From: Saccoglossus kowalevskii
Lineage: Eukaryota; Hemichordata; Enteropneusta; Harrimaniidae
Length of the DNA stretch: 22,496 nucleotides
Direction of reading: 5' to 3'
Assembly: GCF_000003605.2 (NCBI RefSeq)
Contig: NW_003155742.1
Span: 332,713 to 355,208, forward strand
This document shows, piece after piece, positions 1-11,056 of this stretch. The stretch's first letter is position 1. Each line of letters begins with the position of its first letter. The notes beneath the pieces were generated by a model, which did not search any database, had not been told where the DNA came from, and was given only the letters and a program-made list of their open reading frames with translations. A program made the position numbers and the translations under genes.

Positions 1-2440
1 GTTTATCTCCCCGCTGCCAACCATGTCATCAAACCGTTCTATACGTTCGCTGTAGACAGAAGTCAGATTTGAGGCGCAGCTGAAAAAGCACGTACAAGAC
101 AATGATGATATAGACATGGCTGCATGCACGGTGCTGCCACTCACTGTGTCTGCCATTACTGACAATATATATATATATACCATGAGAAAGGAGACTGACG
201 TACACAAGGGGGAAAATCATAATATATTTAAGCTTATATAGCCCTGATACTCTGAAAGAAGACTGGAATATTAGATTCCGATGAAATATTAAGAACAGTT
301 CAAAAGCAAATCAAACCCAATTTATAAATTATTGTCAGGGGTGTATTTTTTTTAAATATATCTAACCAAAAACCAAATTCATATTGAGATGGTTGTAAAA
401 TGATGAATTTTAAATCTGAAGGCAAATCTGAATAATAATAAAAAAAAAATCGCAATTCCACATAGATGCGTATAGATGTGAACAGCGCATACAAATGTAA
501 TCCCATTTTCCTCAGGAAAAATCACAATGTTTGAGGAATGTGCACGGGATACACACATGTGGAGAATGGATGAATGTAACGCTAATGAGATATTTATTGG
601 TAGCGAAATCTACACATGAAGTGGCCTTTGTCTGCTCTGGAAGCAAACAAGGAATGGTTAATGGCTTAATATGATTTTCTATGATTTTATGAATACCACA
701 AGATGGATGACATCATGTTAATAGCAATCAATCGCCTTAGCAATCAATCCAATAATGGAGTTTCTGCTCCAGAATTACTAATTTTAAGAAAAGGTCATCT
801 TATCGTTCCGTCAATGCATCGTTACGGTTTTGTTAAAGATAAATTCATCTGTGTCTCTAATGAAACACTTTCTGATACAACGTGCATGTACAAATAATCT
901 CCATTGGAACTCAGTGACAGTGTCCACCGAGACTGTAAATTTACAGTGTATTCTGTAATTTTATCCAGAAGACGTAATTTTTTTTTTTACTAGAGCATGG
1001 AATGTGCGTTTTTAATATTGACACGTGCATTTATACAACAAAACAAAAATTGCTTTGTCCTTGTACTTATGGGTTTTTGGGTTCCTGGTGCACAATGTTT
1101 TTTTTTTCTTTTTATTCCATTCAGCCTTGTTCGAGGCTCTTTTATGATACACACGGCCAACGAGTTATGCATCTCAAAAAAATGCAAGAAGCGATGATTA
1201 TTTTTTTAATATTGCATATTTCAAATCTAACTTTTAAATAAATAAGTTCAATACTACGCAACGTAGGCAGACACAAATAAGATCTCGTTGAAAGTGAGAA
1301 AGTCCGAGACTTGTTTCTGCCCCTGTCATTGCAACCTATGTTCAACTAATCTGTTTAAGCATAATATTTGAGGGATAAAAAAACAGTCTCACGGACAAAA
1401 CAATAACGTAACCACGAATCCCACTGACGGTCATAACTCGGCCACGAGGAGTTCAAGAATTATGAAATAATTGTTTATAATATGCTGAAAAGACAATTTT
1501 AATACGAATTATTGGTATATTCAGATTTAGTGTCATTACTTGCATGATTTGCAATGTCAAACCAGGTGGTACGTCTTCGTATATAGCGTGACCAGATGAA
1601 GTTCAATCAAATAAAATATAAAATAATTTTAAATAAATCACCGAATACTTACACGCTAATGAGAATGTAAAATACAATTTTCCTGTATAATGTCACTAAA
1701 TAAAACCAAAAAGTTTATTGCTCACAATTTACAGCTGTAATTTTTAACCGTGTTTATTTCTCGCTACGGAATTTACGGTTTCAATCTTTCACCACCTGTC
1801 ACCAAAGAAATACAGCAAGACACGAAAAATAAAAAAATAAAAACAGTTATTTAGACTCTGAAACGGATTGTTCGTTTATGGGTCTGGAGAGGTGTAATTT
1901 AGAAACAAATGTCATGTTATTAGGCGGACATATGATGTTTGGACAGATGATGCGCGACAATTGTGGACAAATTCACATTGTTGCCTCTGACTGTACAGTT
2001 TTGAAATGTAACATTAAATGTGACAACATTTATGTAACTCACATTCTAAAATAAATAAATCATTCATTCCGTTTACGTGCTGCGAACAAAAATATGCAGT
2101 CAATTAATTATTGTCGGCGCCAAAGTAATCATCCCGACGACTGCAGCAATTCAATCTCTCATTTTTTCAACACAAATATATCTTAGATTTATAATATCAA
2201 ATACACACGCGTGTATACATACAAAACAATAACTTTTTATGTCGCAATGTAAGAAGTAATATTGGATGATGAATCTATGTCTACGTTCCTGGACGGTATT
2301 AAAGAACGTATTACAATGTAATGCAATAGTACTGGGAAAATATCGTGAACACCGCCAGGGTAATCGCGCCGCTGCCACCCATGTATACCGACCTTTCATC
2401 CGTCAATAAACAGTCTGTGAAAAACGATGATTTTATATAT
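1..2440. other. Non-coding or unrecognised, A+T-rich
   Basis: I see no recognisable gene. The best ATG-started frame is 703-897 (+), 64 codons. It has no domain, signal peptide or coding-like codon bias, and frames this long are expected by chance in 22 kb. Its 5' part contains an 11-bp direct repeat, AGCAATCAATC, at 723-733 and 739-749. A short AT run lies at about 164-179 and one CACGTG E-box at 1022-1027. The rest is A/T-rich sequence with short homopolymers. It could be intergenic or intronic DNA. Confidence 0.6.
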
Positions 2441-3031
2441 CTTTGTTCTTGGCATTCACCGCGTGCCTTAATTGCGTTGTGTGGAACATCAAGGACCGCT
2501 GTGAACACTTAGAACAGGACATAACCATCCAACCCTTCCGAAGCCATTTTTTTTCTGATGTTGATGAAAAGCGCTCAGGTGATGAGCGTTTTCCTAACCA
2601 GGCGATCAAGAACGCAAACAACAGTTCCAGGCATCGAGTGGTCTTTTGAGAAAAAAAAAACGAATCTCATGGTTTTTGCGATCAACTGTAATCGATTTTA
2701 TATATTTCTCCAGTATGTGCTGTAATTCAGGGTGTGTACGTGCCTTATTAAAGGTGGGCAATAAATCGTCTCATGATGAAGGTGTTACAAGATTTCACCC
2801 ACTTACCCAGGTGGAAACGGCTCTTATGTCTCCTCAACGGTTTCCGAGAAATCCAAAATTCTTCTCCGCCGTGTTCTTACCGGCGCCTTGTCCTCGGACA
2901 AGTGCGTTTACATTCTTTCTGTCCTGTTCAGAGAAACGCAATAACTAGACTCGTTACAGCTTAGGGATAATACTGGACGTTTGGATCAGAATGCGAGGCT
3001 TCAGTGGGTCGTTTGATTGCACAGTCGCAAG
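2441..3031. other. Moderate-G+C stretch without a recognised gene
   Basis: This stretch has more G+C than its left flank and overlapping short open frames on both strands: 2443-2649 (+), 2433-2621 (-) and 2646-2948 (+, 100 codons). None starts at a convincing ATG in a good context, shows a family motif, or has both splice signals. A GTAAGT donor-like hexamer on the minus strand at about 2802-2807 has no open frame leading into it. I infer either non-coding sequence or an old, decayed repeat. Confidence 0.45.
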
Positions 3032-3214
3032 CTAGTGAGTAAAAATGTGTTGCAACGCACAATTCGTTGGCATGAAATCCACAAAGAGATAACCTGGACG
3101 ATAGGGTGGGTGTGTACTGGTTTCCGCGTACCCAATAGTCGCTACTAGCACCTCTTCACACACGGCCAGCTCACCGGCAACTGAGAACCAACCCCCGTGG
3201 TCCCCATCGCTTAC
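3032..3214 (-). CDS. Candidate terminal exon, unknown protein
   Basis: An open frame on the minus strand runs from 3274 to a TAG at 3034-3032. A good 3' splice acceptor (pyrimidine-rich tract ending TTTTAATCAG) would place the exon start at 3214 in phase 0, giving 60 codons plus stop. The frame is coding-like: G is the first base in 24 of 60 codons, above its share at the second and third positions. The peptide starts VSDGDHGGWFSVAGELAV and contains PPYRPGYLFVDFMP; I recognise no family. There is no ATG near the start, so it would be an internal or last exon, or a fragment of an old element. Against it, no AATAAA signal is obvious soon after the stop, and the same acceptor-like AG can be read as a CAG|GTAAGC donor for the short frame upstream (3274-3215). 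Confidence 0.25.
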   Translation of the reverse strand, partial: VSDGDHGGWFSVAGELAVCEEVLVATIGYAETSTHPPYRPGYLFVDFMPTNCALQHIFTH

Positions 3215-6200
3215 CTGATTAAAATGGACAAGGCGTTCCCAGCCTTGTTTTATGCACTCACAAATGATCTGATGTTAACTTCAAACTAGCCTGACCTTTA
3301 ATGCATTCAAATCGGAGTCCCTAGGGAACTTCCCAGATGCATTTGAAAATTAGGATGCGGCTGGGTGTCTGCTGACAACGATGTACGCTCGTTGGGTTTT
3401 AATGGCGTTATTAACAGTCATATCGCTAGGAGAAGCAGTGTACTTATACTAGTATATATCTTAGTAAATTCTTACACAATGGTTTCAATCTGCCAAACAA
3501 ACACATGGTAAAAAAAAGGGCAAAAGAACATATACTCAAACTCAAATTAGTAAAAAAATCGCCCATGTGATGATAAATAAAAGGAAACGTTTTAAAAAGA
3601 AAACCAAATGTGTGTACAGTCCGATATTGGCAAGGTGTTACGGGTTGCGTGTGTGTAGTACAAAAGACATATACGCGTGCCTATTAGTGAGGTATCCTCC
3701 ATGAAAAGATGTCCGATTTCCCCGTTACTCCGCCTCGTCGTTGATGGGGCAGGTGTGTGACTACATAAGATAGTGCCCTGTGTTCATCAATATGTGGACT
3801 TGTTAGCATACTTGCGCATAATTCTATAGAATATATCGTTAATGAATGCTTGGAACGGCAATGGTGTGTTCGCAATCGATTGCAAAAACTGAACAGCCGA
3901 ATCCCTTGGGGACTGCGACTGTCACTCAATTTGCCGTGAATGCCAGTAAATTATACAGCGTCAACTGTGAAGAAGAATATTGGTTTTCGTATATCTGGCC
4001 ATTTTCACTGATTTTTTTTGTTTACTGTATAAGTCAAGTATTTTATCGAATATTTTAAAATAATTTATAATTCTGACTTTTAAATTCCGAAATTGAGATC
4101 ATTCTCTCGAATAATATGAAAACAACGCCGAGAACACAGGAAATAGGAATGAATCATTTTTTTTTAAAATTAACACCAATTATTACCGAAGTGTGTGATT
4201 TCAGTAAATACAAATATTATCCCTCACGCGCGGAATAGAGGATACAAACACAGTTTCATATATCAATTATTGAAACGGAATATTATCGTCCCAACGCAGT
4301 TGCGCGGAATGTCTAATTCTGCGCTCATTCGGGACACTGGACGCTTACTGGAAGGCCGCGGGCAATGTTGAGTTATAACCTGCCAATATGTAATTGAGTA
4401 TGAAGACTATTTACTCTGTTTGAACACCAAACCGATACTATTTGTATTTAGTAGTTCCATCAACAACATTTATTTTCCTACTTCATTCGTAATCATAGGC
4501 TAATAAAAAAAAGCTTAGATTTTTTTTGTTTTGGAGGCGATGAATGCTCAACCTTTTTTTGTATTCTATCAGTGTGTTGTAAAATTTATGGATGCGCACA
4601 GTAACACGGGTCTGTTGTGCGCAACCGTAAAATGTCGGAATGTGATTGCTACACGGCATTTTCCGCTTGACTGGTTTTACGTTCAACTCAGAGTAATTGC
4701 TGGGGCCATGCAAGTGAAAAGAAAAGCGTACTTAAACCCTGAAAATGGATTATTACGACACGGTCCGCGCAGTTATATATATATATATCGAGATTTTTCG
4801 GCTATGGATCTTGCCTCGTTTTCGAAGCAGACGACGGAATGAATCAACAATATCGCAAAATAAATATATAAAATATTAATTAATACGTCAAAATAAGATA
4901 CATTTCAACTGAAGTCATTTTAAAATATGTTTACGTACTGAGGGTTTTGCGAGAATGTATCATGGATAATACTTTGGGTAATAAATGTTTTTAAAGACTA
5001 TTTTGATTATTCGCTTGGCGTATTTTATTATTTTTAGTAGCAGATGTTATATTACCAATAAATGCAATAGAGACGAGTAACTATAGTTTTTAAGTACATA
5101 CGTGGTTTCATAACGATAGCGTTAATTTAGATTTCCGCCTTCTATACCCGCTTGTCGAAATTTTGAATTTCTCCCGCTCCGACTGGTTATTTATCGAGTG
5201 GGATTTCTTTTTCTCCGTGTTTTTACTATTGACAACACCGCTATAGCCGATGACTCAGCCTACCGTTAGTCGATTGGTGGTTTGCATATTGGCATGCAGT
5301 CGTTCGGGGGAATTAGCATTTAATGTTGTGTAGCAAGTGTAAGCCCTGGCCCACCTGGGGTCACTACTGATTCTGAATTCAAATTTATCGAATGGAGTCA
5401 AGCATGGTCTAAAAAATGTCCATTATTTGGGATGGGGTGGTTAATAATCAACGTTTCGTATTAATAGCGAAAAATATTCTTTATATATTTTAATAATTTG
5501 GCGAGTTTGTGCAGCGGGACGAAGAGGCGAACGAGGGTGTAATGGAGACGAAATGAACGATATTTTTGCACTATCCATTAAATCCATGTTCATGCCTGGA
5601 ATTTAAATCAATGCATAATGTGATGTTCTTTGACGTCCTTGGAACGAGGCCAATTTGAATCACGACACTGGTTCAGAATAAAGGATGACATTTATGTAGT
5701 GGATTATTAAAATTTCTTTCTTTTTTTGACGTTCGTGTATGAGGTGTTGGCTACAAATCTTGATAAGCATAGATCTAGTTGATATATGGCACACGTACGT
5801 CATAACGTGATCGGTTTTGTAACGCACTAGATATCACCTGTGAATGAGGACGACGAGCCTCGTTCAACAGCGTTTTTCATAATATTGATGCAGATAGATG
5901 CTACACAGACCACCAATCAAATTAACGAAGTCAAGGAAATGTACCTCTCCACGCTGACATATCATAAAAAAATCATGAATTTCACTTGAAACATCATTAT
6001 TTGAATCATACTGATTCAACGGCCGTTTGGGGATTCCATAAACAAAAATCTGGAGTATGTTCTATGCATAGCAATGCTGGCTTCTTCTGACCGACGTGTC
6101 TGTGTTCCGAGGCAAATAATTATTAAAAATATCATTATTCCGTGAATGTGTAAATCTGGCACTTTGACGTCATTAATTTATTATTTTATTTCATATACTT

Positions 6201-6660
6201 GTTTAATTATTTCTGCGTTTCTGTAAAATAAAGATGCAATTACATAAATAATAAATTTCGTTTTTCATTTACCACACCAAGTCAGACCTTTTCTGACATT
6301 TGACTTGAATACCGATACAGTTATACACCAAGTGTGCATGCGATTCACATTGATTCAGGTTTGTCTTGGCCACAATGAGCTCAAGTTATGAAGATACCGG
6401 AAATGAAAATAAAGGAAATATGATCTTCCAAAATGTCTTAGAAAATTCGCGTTTTCGCTCTGGTTTCTAGGGTGACATTATTTCTATTTCTTCGTATCTG
6501 TTAATTTTGCCCGATGGCATGTGAAGGTATTTCATATATTGATAAATAGTGAGTTTCTGTTTAAAACCAATATATACGTTGTGAAGTTTATTTCCCATAA
6601 TGCATTGCATATGCGTACAGTAACATGCTCAGTGGCGCAAACTTTGAATTCGCCTCGAAA
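3215..6660. other. Long A+T-rich stretch, no recognised gene
   Basis: No gene is supported here. Open frames at 3846-4058 (+) and 4531-4842 (+) lack family motifs; the latter begins at TTG and includes an AT run (about 4773-4788), so it is a chance frame. Small landmarks are the 10-bp palindrome TCCCTAGGGA at 3318-3327, a 7-bp-arm hairpin (ACAAGGC/GCCTTGT) at 3228-3248 and a perfect CRE-type TGACGTCA at 6165-6172. The remainder is unstructured A/T-rich DNA. Confidence 0.6.
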
Positions 6661-6676
6661 TGATTGACGTAAATTT

Positions 6677-6731
<55 letters not shown>

Positions 6732-6733
6732 TT
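6677..6733. repeat. TTTA tetranucleotide microsatellite, about 14 units
   Basis: An uninterrupted run of TTTA/ATTT units covers about 57 bp. The length without interruption suggests a young or mutable microsatellite. Read on the minus strand it is a TAAA run, which can be the 3' tail of a retroposon. No element body on that strand is recognisable upstream of it, so a simple repeat is the safer call. Confidence 0.95.
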
Positions 6734-6846
6734 GCAACTTATAGCACATTTCAGGGTATTTTTCCTATCATTTCTCCGTTTAATTTTGAAAAAAACAAAC
6801 AATTGCAACGTTGAAAGGGGTCTCGGTTTATGGACGAGAAGCATAG

Positions 6847-6918
6847 TGGGAGATGGCGTACTAGTGGTTGTTGTTGCGTCGGATTCATGATCATTAGGCT
6901 CGAGTTCAACTCCTACCC
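6847..6918 (+). mobile_element. Degenerate tRNA-like sequence, possible SINE head
   Basis: The order of internal Pol III promoter elements is visible. An A-box-like TGGCGTACTAGTGG lies at 6854-6867 and a B-box GTTCAACTC at 6904-6912, the usual spacing for a tRNA with a short extra insertion. Between them a CAT sits where the anticodon would be (6886-6888) in a loop TTCATGA, resembling elongator tRNA-Met. The acceptor and T stems do not pair well, so it is not a functional tRNA gene. The following 80 bp is G+C-rich and ends without an obvious tail. tRNA-derived SINEs begin this way, which is the basis of the inference. A decayed tRNA pseudogene is the alternative. Confidence 0.4.
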
Positions 6919-8010
6919 GGACTGCGATTAAAGCGTGGGGGTCGTCACCTGCGCACGCGCGGGAATTGAGTCCCAAGCCGGCGACGATAACAACACACGC
7001 TAAAAACGCAAAGACTCAGTCATGGATAGACGCTTGTTTGTAAACAATGACACGCTATGGCCATCTGACGCATGCGCAAGTGACGACTCTCCCGCTTTAA
7101 TCACCAAGAAAGAATTGACCCCCTACCCTCGGTGAGTGTGTCAAATGCCAAATCTACTTGTCGAAATCTATTTACTAATGTATGAGACTTTGAGGAGTTT
7201 TAACTAAGGTCCGCAGGTGTCCTCTCTTTGTGTTTGGGCTTGGTCTCGTTGACACCGTGATTGCGAATTGAATTGTCATAACGCCATTGTGATAGCAAGA
7301 TGGCCGAACATAGAAGATGATTTCTGTATCAAAATGCACGAATGTCAGTATTTACACTTTGCACATGTCAAATTAAAGGAAAAAAATGTTACTGTTCATG
7401 ATACTTTATGTCACGCATTGAGGTAAACCACCGAGATTTAATAACAGACACACTTGCATGCAGATCGCGTTTAGTTGAGAAAACGGTTGATATATTGGAT
7501 GATCCCAGCGCATAGCAAGTGACGTAATCTCCTTTGATAGTCGAGTCAGGCAAGATAGATTTACTTTTACTCAAACGACGTTAAAAAAAATCCCCCGGGA
7601 TCTGCGTTGTACATTACTGTCAGCGCTGATTCTGTTTTGTTGGATTGTTTTTGATAGATATCGGATGAAAACGCGCATTTATAGATGGTTGAATTACTGG
7701 CTTTAATAATCCAGTAGGTCCAGTTGTTGTTCCCTGTTGTTTTGTTGCCACGGTGAGGCTACTCTACTAGGTAGGCTCCGAGGGAGTTAGCGACACTTCC
7801 TGTTTCATCAGCCGATCTGACAGGAGGTTATGATGGATGGGGTTGTTTAATTTCCAATGTCTTAGCGAGCGGAGGTGATGAGAATGGAGAATGGCAACGA
7901 TTGTGTGCGAGTAATGAAGTAACCAACAATCGCATTGTTTGGATACATCTTTCTGATTTGCCGAACAATATACTCTGATAGACTGGCTAAGCAGGCTCTG
8001 TGTCTCCAAT
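6919..8010. other. CpG-richer stretch with promoter-like motifs, no gene seen
   Basis: 6919-7130 is visibly richer in CG dinucleotides than its surroundings. It includes an NRF1-like ACGCATGCGCA (7068-7078), and a YY1-like CAAGATGGCCGA follows at 7296-7307. Such motifs are common near animal CpG-type promoters, but no adjacent first exon can be identified. Open frames at 7389-7574 (-) and 7767-8009 (-) have no family features. The possible SINE body may extend to about 7000. Confidence 0.35.
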
Positions 8011-8180
8011 AATATATCCTGATTAAACGAGACGTACAGCGATTAAACAAACAAAAAATACATGAGAATCCCGCAAGACAGATACGCGTCGATTACCCAA
8101 AATACATCGTAATCCCGCGGGACGGATGCGCAACGATTACCCACAATACTTCATAATCACGTGAGATTCGAAACTCTTGT
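8011..8180. repeat. 44-bp minisatellite, about 3.7 diverged units
   Basis: Units begin at 8057, 8101 and 8145, each opening with AATAC, exactly 44 bp apart. Units 1 and 2 both end CGATTACCCA. The third is partial and loses similarity near 8176. A more diverged unit can be traced from about 8011. The unit core TGCGCAACGATTACCC (8127-8142) occurs as its exact reverse complement at 10933-10948 in another array, which ties the two together. The A16 run at 8181-8196 follows directly. No open frame spans the array. Confidence 0.75.
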
Positions 8181-8196
8181 AAAAAAAAAAAAAAAA
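8181..8196. repeat. A16 homopolymer at the edge of the 44-bp array
   Basis: Sixteen uninterrupted A residues directly follow the sequence AACTCTTGT. It may be a simple homopolymer or the poly(A) tail of a retroposed copy carrying the array. I cannot see a matching target-site duplication on both sides. Confidence 0.9.
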
Positions 8197-8279
8197 CGAT
8201 TTGAAATTATATATGCGAATTGGGCCCAAGGTACGAATTATAGTGTAGTGTCAACAATCACATTGTGAGAATATATTTT

Positions 8280-8648
8280 TTAATTAGCTACATCTCGAAT
8301 TAGCGAAAATACAGCTAAATTAGGTACCGTGCGAGACAACATTGTGACAAGTAAAATATATCCGACAGTATGTTTTTCAAAAACAAAAATAGGTTTATTT
8401 GTCGATGGTACCAATCTCACTAAATCAGCCATTACGTCATAATAATTAATATAGTGTTGGAAAAGGGCGGAAAAGCTTATTTCAGATCTATATTTGTCTG
8501 CGGGGTAGTATTGCTGTAATTTATTTCTGAATTCTCGCGATGCCCCTCCCGTGACGCATTCGAGATTAGAAAGGTCTATTCCGTGGTCGGTCAATAATAG
8601 CCACGCATAGAGAGACATCTGATTTATCTCGCTCAAATTGACGCACAA
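8280..8648 (-). other. Open frame of 122 codons, doubtful coding
   Basis: This is one of the longest open frames in the window. It opens after a TAA and its first ATG is at codon 11, leaving about 112 residues (starting MSLYAWLLLTDHGID). The peptide is compositionally plausible, with an aromatic-rich middle and a hydrophobic stretch near the C-terminus (YILLVTMLSRTVPNLAVF). There is no recognisable domain, no strong third-position bias and no convincing splice or poly(A) signals. In A/T-rich DNA a chance frame of this size is not surprising. It is recorded so it can be tested, not as a gene call. Confidence 0.12.
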
Positions 8649-8649
8649 A

Positions 8650-10440
8650 TGCCATTATTATCTTGATAAATTAAACGGATAGTGGTTTATCATTGTTTCA
8701 AATATTGCAAATTTGCTTCAAGTTGGAAAACGTTGGAGCACTGGCGAATATAAACAACATGAAAACAGGAAATTCAAACATTATGACTGACTATGAATTG
8801 AAACCCCGATTTATGTAAACATATATATATATAATGTGTTGTAGTCAACGCGTACTCCACGCATACAAAGAAATTAACTCCACTTTATAATGCACTAAAT
8901 TGAATTAATAAAATACATCCATTTCCGAGACAATTTTAGCAATTTGGCAATGTAATTAACATATGAAACTGGTGTTCAATGCGCTTAGAAATCAAATCGA
9001 ATAACTTACGCTTAAATGGTATTTATTAATACATGGCCTCAATGTTACAATTGAAAATCAAGACACGATCCATGTCACACTGGTCAAGGTATTTTCGCTC
9101 AGGGTCCACCAGAACGAGGCGCTGACAAATAAGCATGCCTAATGATCCATTTAGTGCGCATGCTCATTAACAGTCTCGTAACAAAACGGAAAATCCACTC
9201 AGAATATAATGATATCGAAGACACAATGTGGATTTCCCTGAAACGATGATAGATTCCAAGTGGAGGTATTGATTTAATTACAATCGTTCGATTATTGAGT
9301 AATTAGAATAAAATGGGATGCGAGCACGTATCTATGGCTCTCCTCTTTAATACTGAAGTGTGTAGAACTCCACTCAACAAAAATAACAAAGCCCAAAAGT
9401 GATGCTATTATTATATCTGTACTAGTGTTATTCCAATTGATTGGTTACACAATCTGTTATTAGATAGGTTTTGTTTCAGTGACAAATGGAAGAGGATTAT
9501 CCGAGTTTCATTCTAATGTGGGGTGAATATCTTCTATCATTCACCCTCTTCTCAGTAAGCAGTGACGCTTCGATAAGGGGCTTGTCAAAAACATTACCTT
9601 GGGCTTTTATATTAAATCTCCTACTTTACCCCCCCCCACAACCTTAATGTTTCGTTGAAGTCATTTGTGATTACCGTGTTTTACATTCCAACATGAAATA
9701 GAACATTTTCGCGTTTTTGGACTTGATGCGAAATTCCCGAAATTGAAAACCACGTAAATATTTTCTAATTATACAGTATGAACAATGTCCCACTGACACA
9801 CAGGGTGAATATATAGAGTAAGTTTGAACAGTTTTGGTTCGCCGTGGATGTTCTTGTAAAATTGCTTCTCATCGCGGGTCATGAAATCGCGATTGAACCG
9901 CTAAAAAATGAAAAATAAACGGATAAATATTAATTGACACTATTTAGAACAAGCCTTGCCAAAATAAAAAAAATAAATTCTTAGTTGAAATTACATGTCC
10001 ATCTCAAAACTAGTTACAATCGACGTTAAATGGATTTACAGTCTTAAATGATTCTGAGAAAATGCGCTTTTTAAAGTAAATATACATATCGTTTTTCAAG
10101 ATAACAACGTTCAGTAAACAGATGCCTATACAGTCGTTTTCATCCTCGCATATGTATATTTATTCAACGGTATTTGCATCCAATAAATCGTCACAGACAT
10201 TTCAAACAGTACTAAAACAGTAATGCCCACGTGACACGAAATAATTCTGGGCTGTACAGTTCTGCATCGCGTGTTTTCCGGTGCGAGGAAAAGAGAAAGT
10301 AGCGATGACCCAATGTTTGCAATAGAATGTAACACAATGAGCTACAATGTAAAATGAGTTGCGGAGATTGTGACTGAGTTGCAATTCAAAGAAAACAATG
10401 AACTGAAAGAAAGACGATGCCTCGGGCAAGAAGCTAATAA
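8650..10440. other. A+T-rich stretch, no recognised gene
   Basis: No protein or RNA gene is recognisable. Visible landmarks are a short AT run (8821-8833), a C9 run (9629-9637), a CACGTG at 10228-10233 and two overlapping CCAAT/ATTGG motifs at about 9433-9444. The minus-strand frames between 10126 and 10542 are short, overlapping and featureless. Confidence 0.6.
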
Positions 10441-10447
10441 CACTAAT

Positions 10448-10462
10448 CTGATTGGACAATCG
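10448..10462. repeat. Solitary copy of the array core motif
   Basis: CTGATTGGACAATCG matches the core CTGATTGGGTAATCG of the downstream array (10927-10941) at 13 of 15 positions and lies about 280 bp before it. It also contains an inverted CCAAT box (CTGATTGG). It may be a detached unit of the same repeat family or an independent CCAAT motif. Confidence 0.4.
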
Positions 10463-10740
10463 CAAACAGAATAGTGTGTTAAATAGTAATAAGAGTTAGT
10501 CAGAGGAGCAAGCATAGAAATGTGCATCCAGCAATCCATCATAGAATTTACGCATGCGCCCTAGACAAATCACGGGGTCAGTCCTTGAATATGTAGCAAT
10601 AAATCCATATGTATTAGAATGTTACCTGTTTGGCAACATATAATCGCATGTACCTCCGAGTCTGTGCGTTAAATATGCAAATCAATGTTTTTTTTGAAGT
10701 TCACATGCTGCGCCTTGGTTTCCACTCAGACTGCACTGCA

Positions 10741-11056
10741 TACAAGAGTGTCTACTATGATTGGGTAAACACGGGTCCATAGTTGAAGCGACTCGGGCAA
10801 AATTCAAAGAATGTGCCGGATTATGAAACCGTTTTCGAGATTCAAGCGACGCGGCTCGAAAAAAATGTCACTGATTGGGTAATTATTCGCAGTTGTAGCG
10901 ATCCCGTCAAACTTGAAAGAATGTATCTGATTGGGTAATCGTTGCGCAGCATCAGTGACGCGGCTCCAAACACTGTCTCGTAAGAGTGTTTCTAATTGGT
11001 TAAACGGTTTCCAGATTCACGAGACGCGCGTGGAAAGGATATTTCTGACTCTTGCC
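10741..11056. repeat. Degenerate tandem array, 54-65 bp period, 5 units
   Basis: Units can be aligned on a GATTGGGTAA-like core starting near 10759, 10819, 10873, 10929 and 10994. Later parts share AGCGACGCGGCTCGAAA-like and GAATGT segments. Units 3 and 4 resemble each other most, and units 2 and 5 form a second subtype. The spacing varies (60, 54, 56, 65), unlike a young satellite. GGGTAATCGTTGCGCA (10933-10948) is the exact reverse complement of the 44-bp array core at 8127-8142. The left edge TACAAGAGTGT (10741-10751) corresponds, inverted, to the right edge of that array. Four of five units keep an inverted CCAAT core (ATTGG). Confidence 0.7.

Noticed and set aside
2369-2384. 16-bp near-match to 11-26 (CCGCTGCCA/CCATGT with one difference)
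   Set aside because: Matches of this length with one mismatch are expected a few times by chance in 22 kb, and the similarity does not extend.
2433-2621. Overlapping open frames on both strands suggesting a decayed transposon gene
   Set aside because: Neither peptide contains a motif of a known transposase or reverse transcriptase, and no terminal repeats flank the segment.
4531-4842. 103-codon plus-strand open frame
   Set aside because: It starts at TTG, includes an AT microsatellite translated as Ile-Tyr repeats, and has no family motif.
6677-6733. TTTA run as the tail of a minus-strand retroposon
   Set aside because: No reverse-transcriptase fragment or Pol III promoter is visible on the minus strand next to it, so a simple microsatellite suffices.
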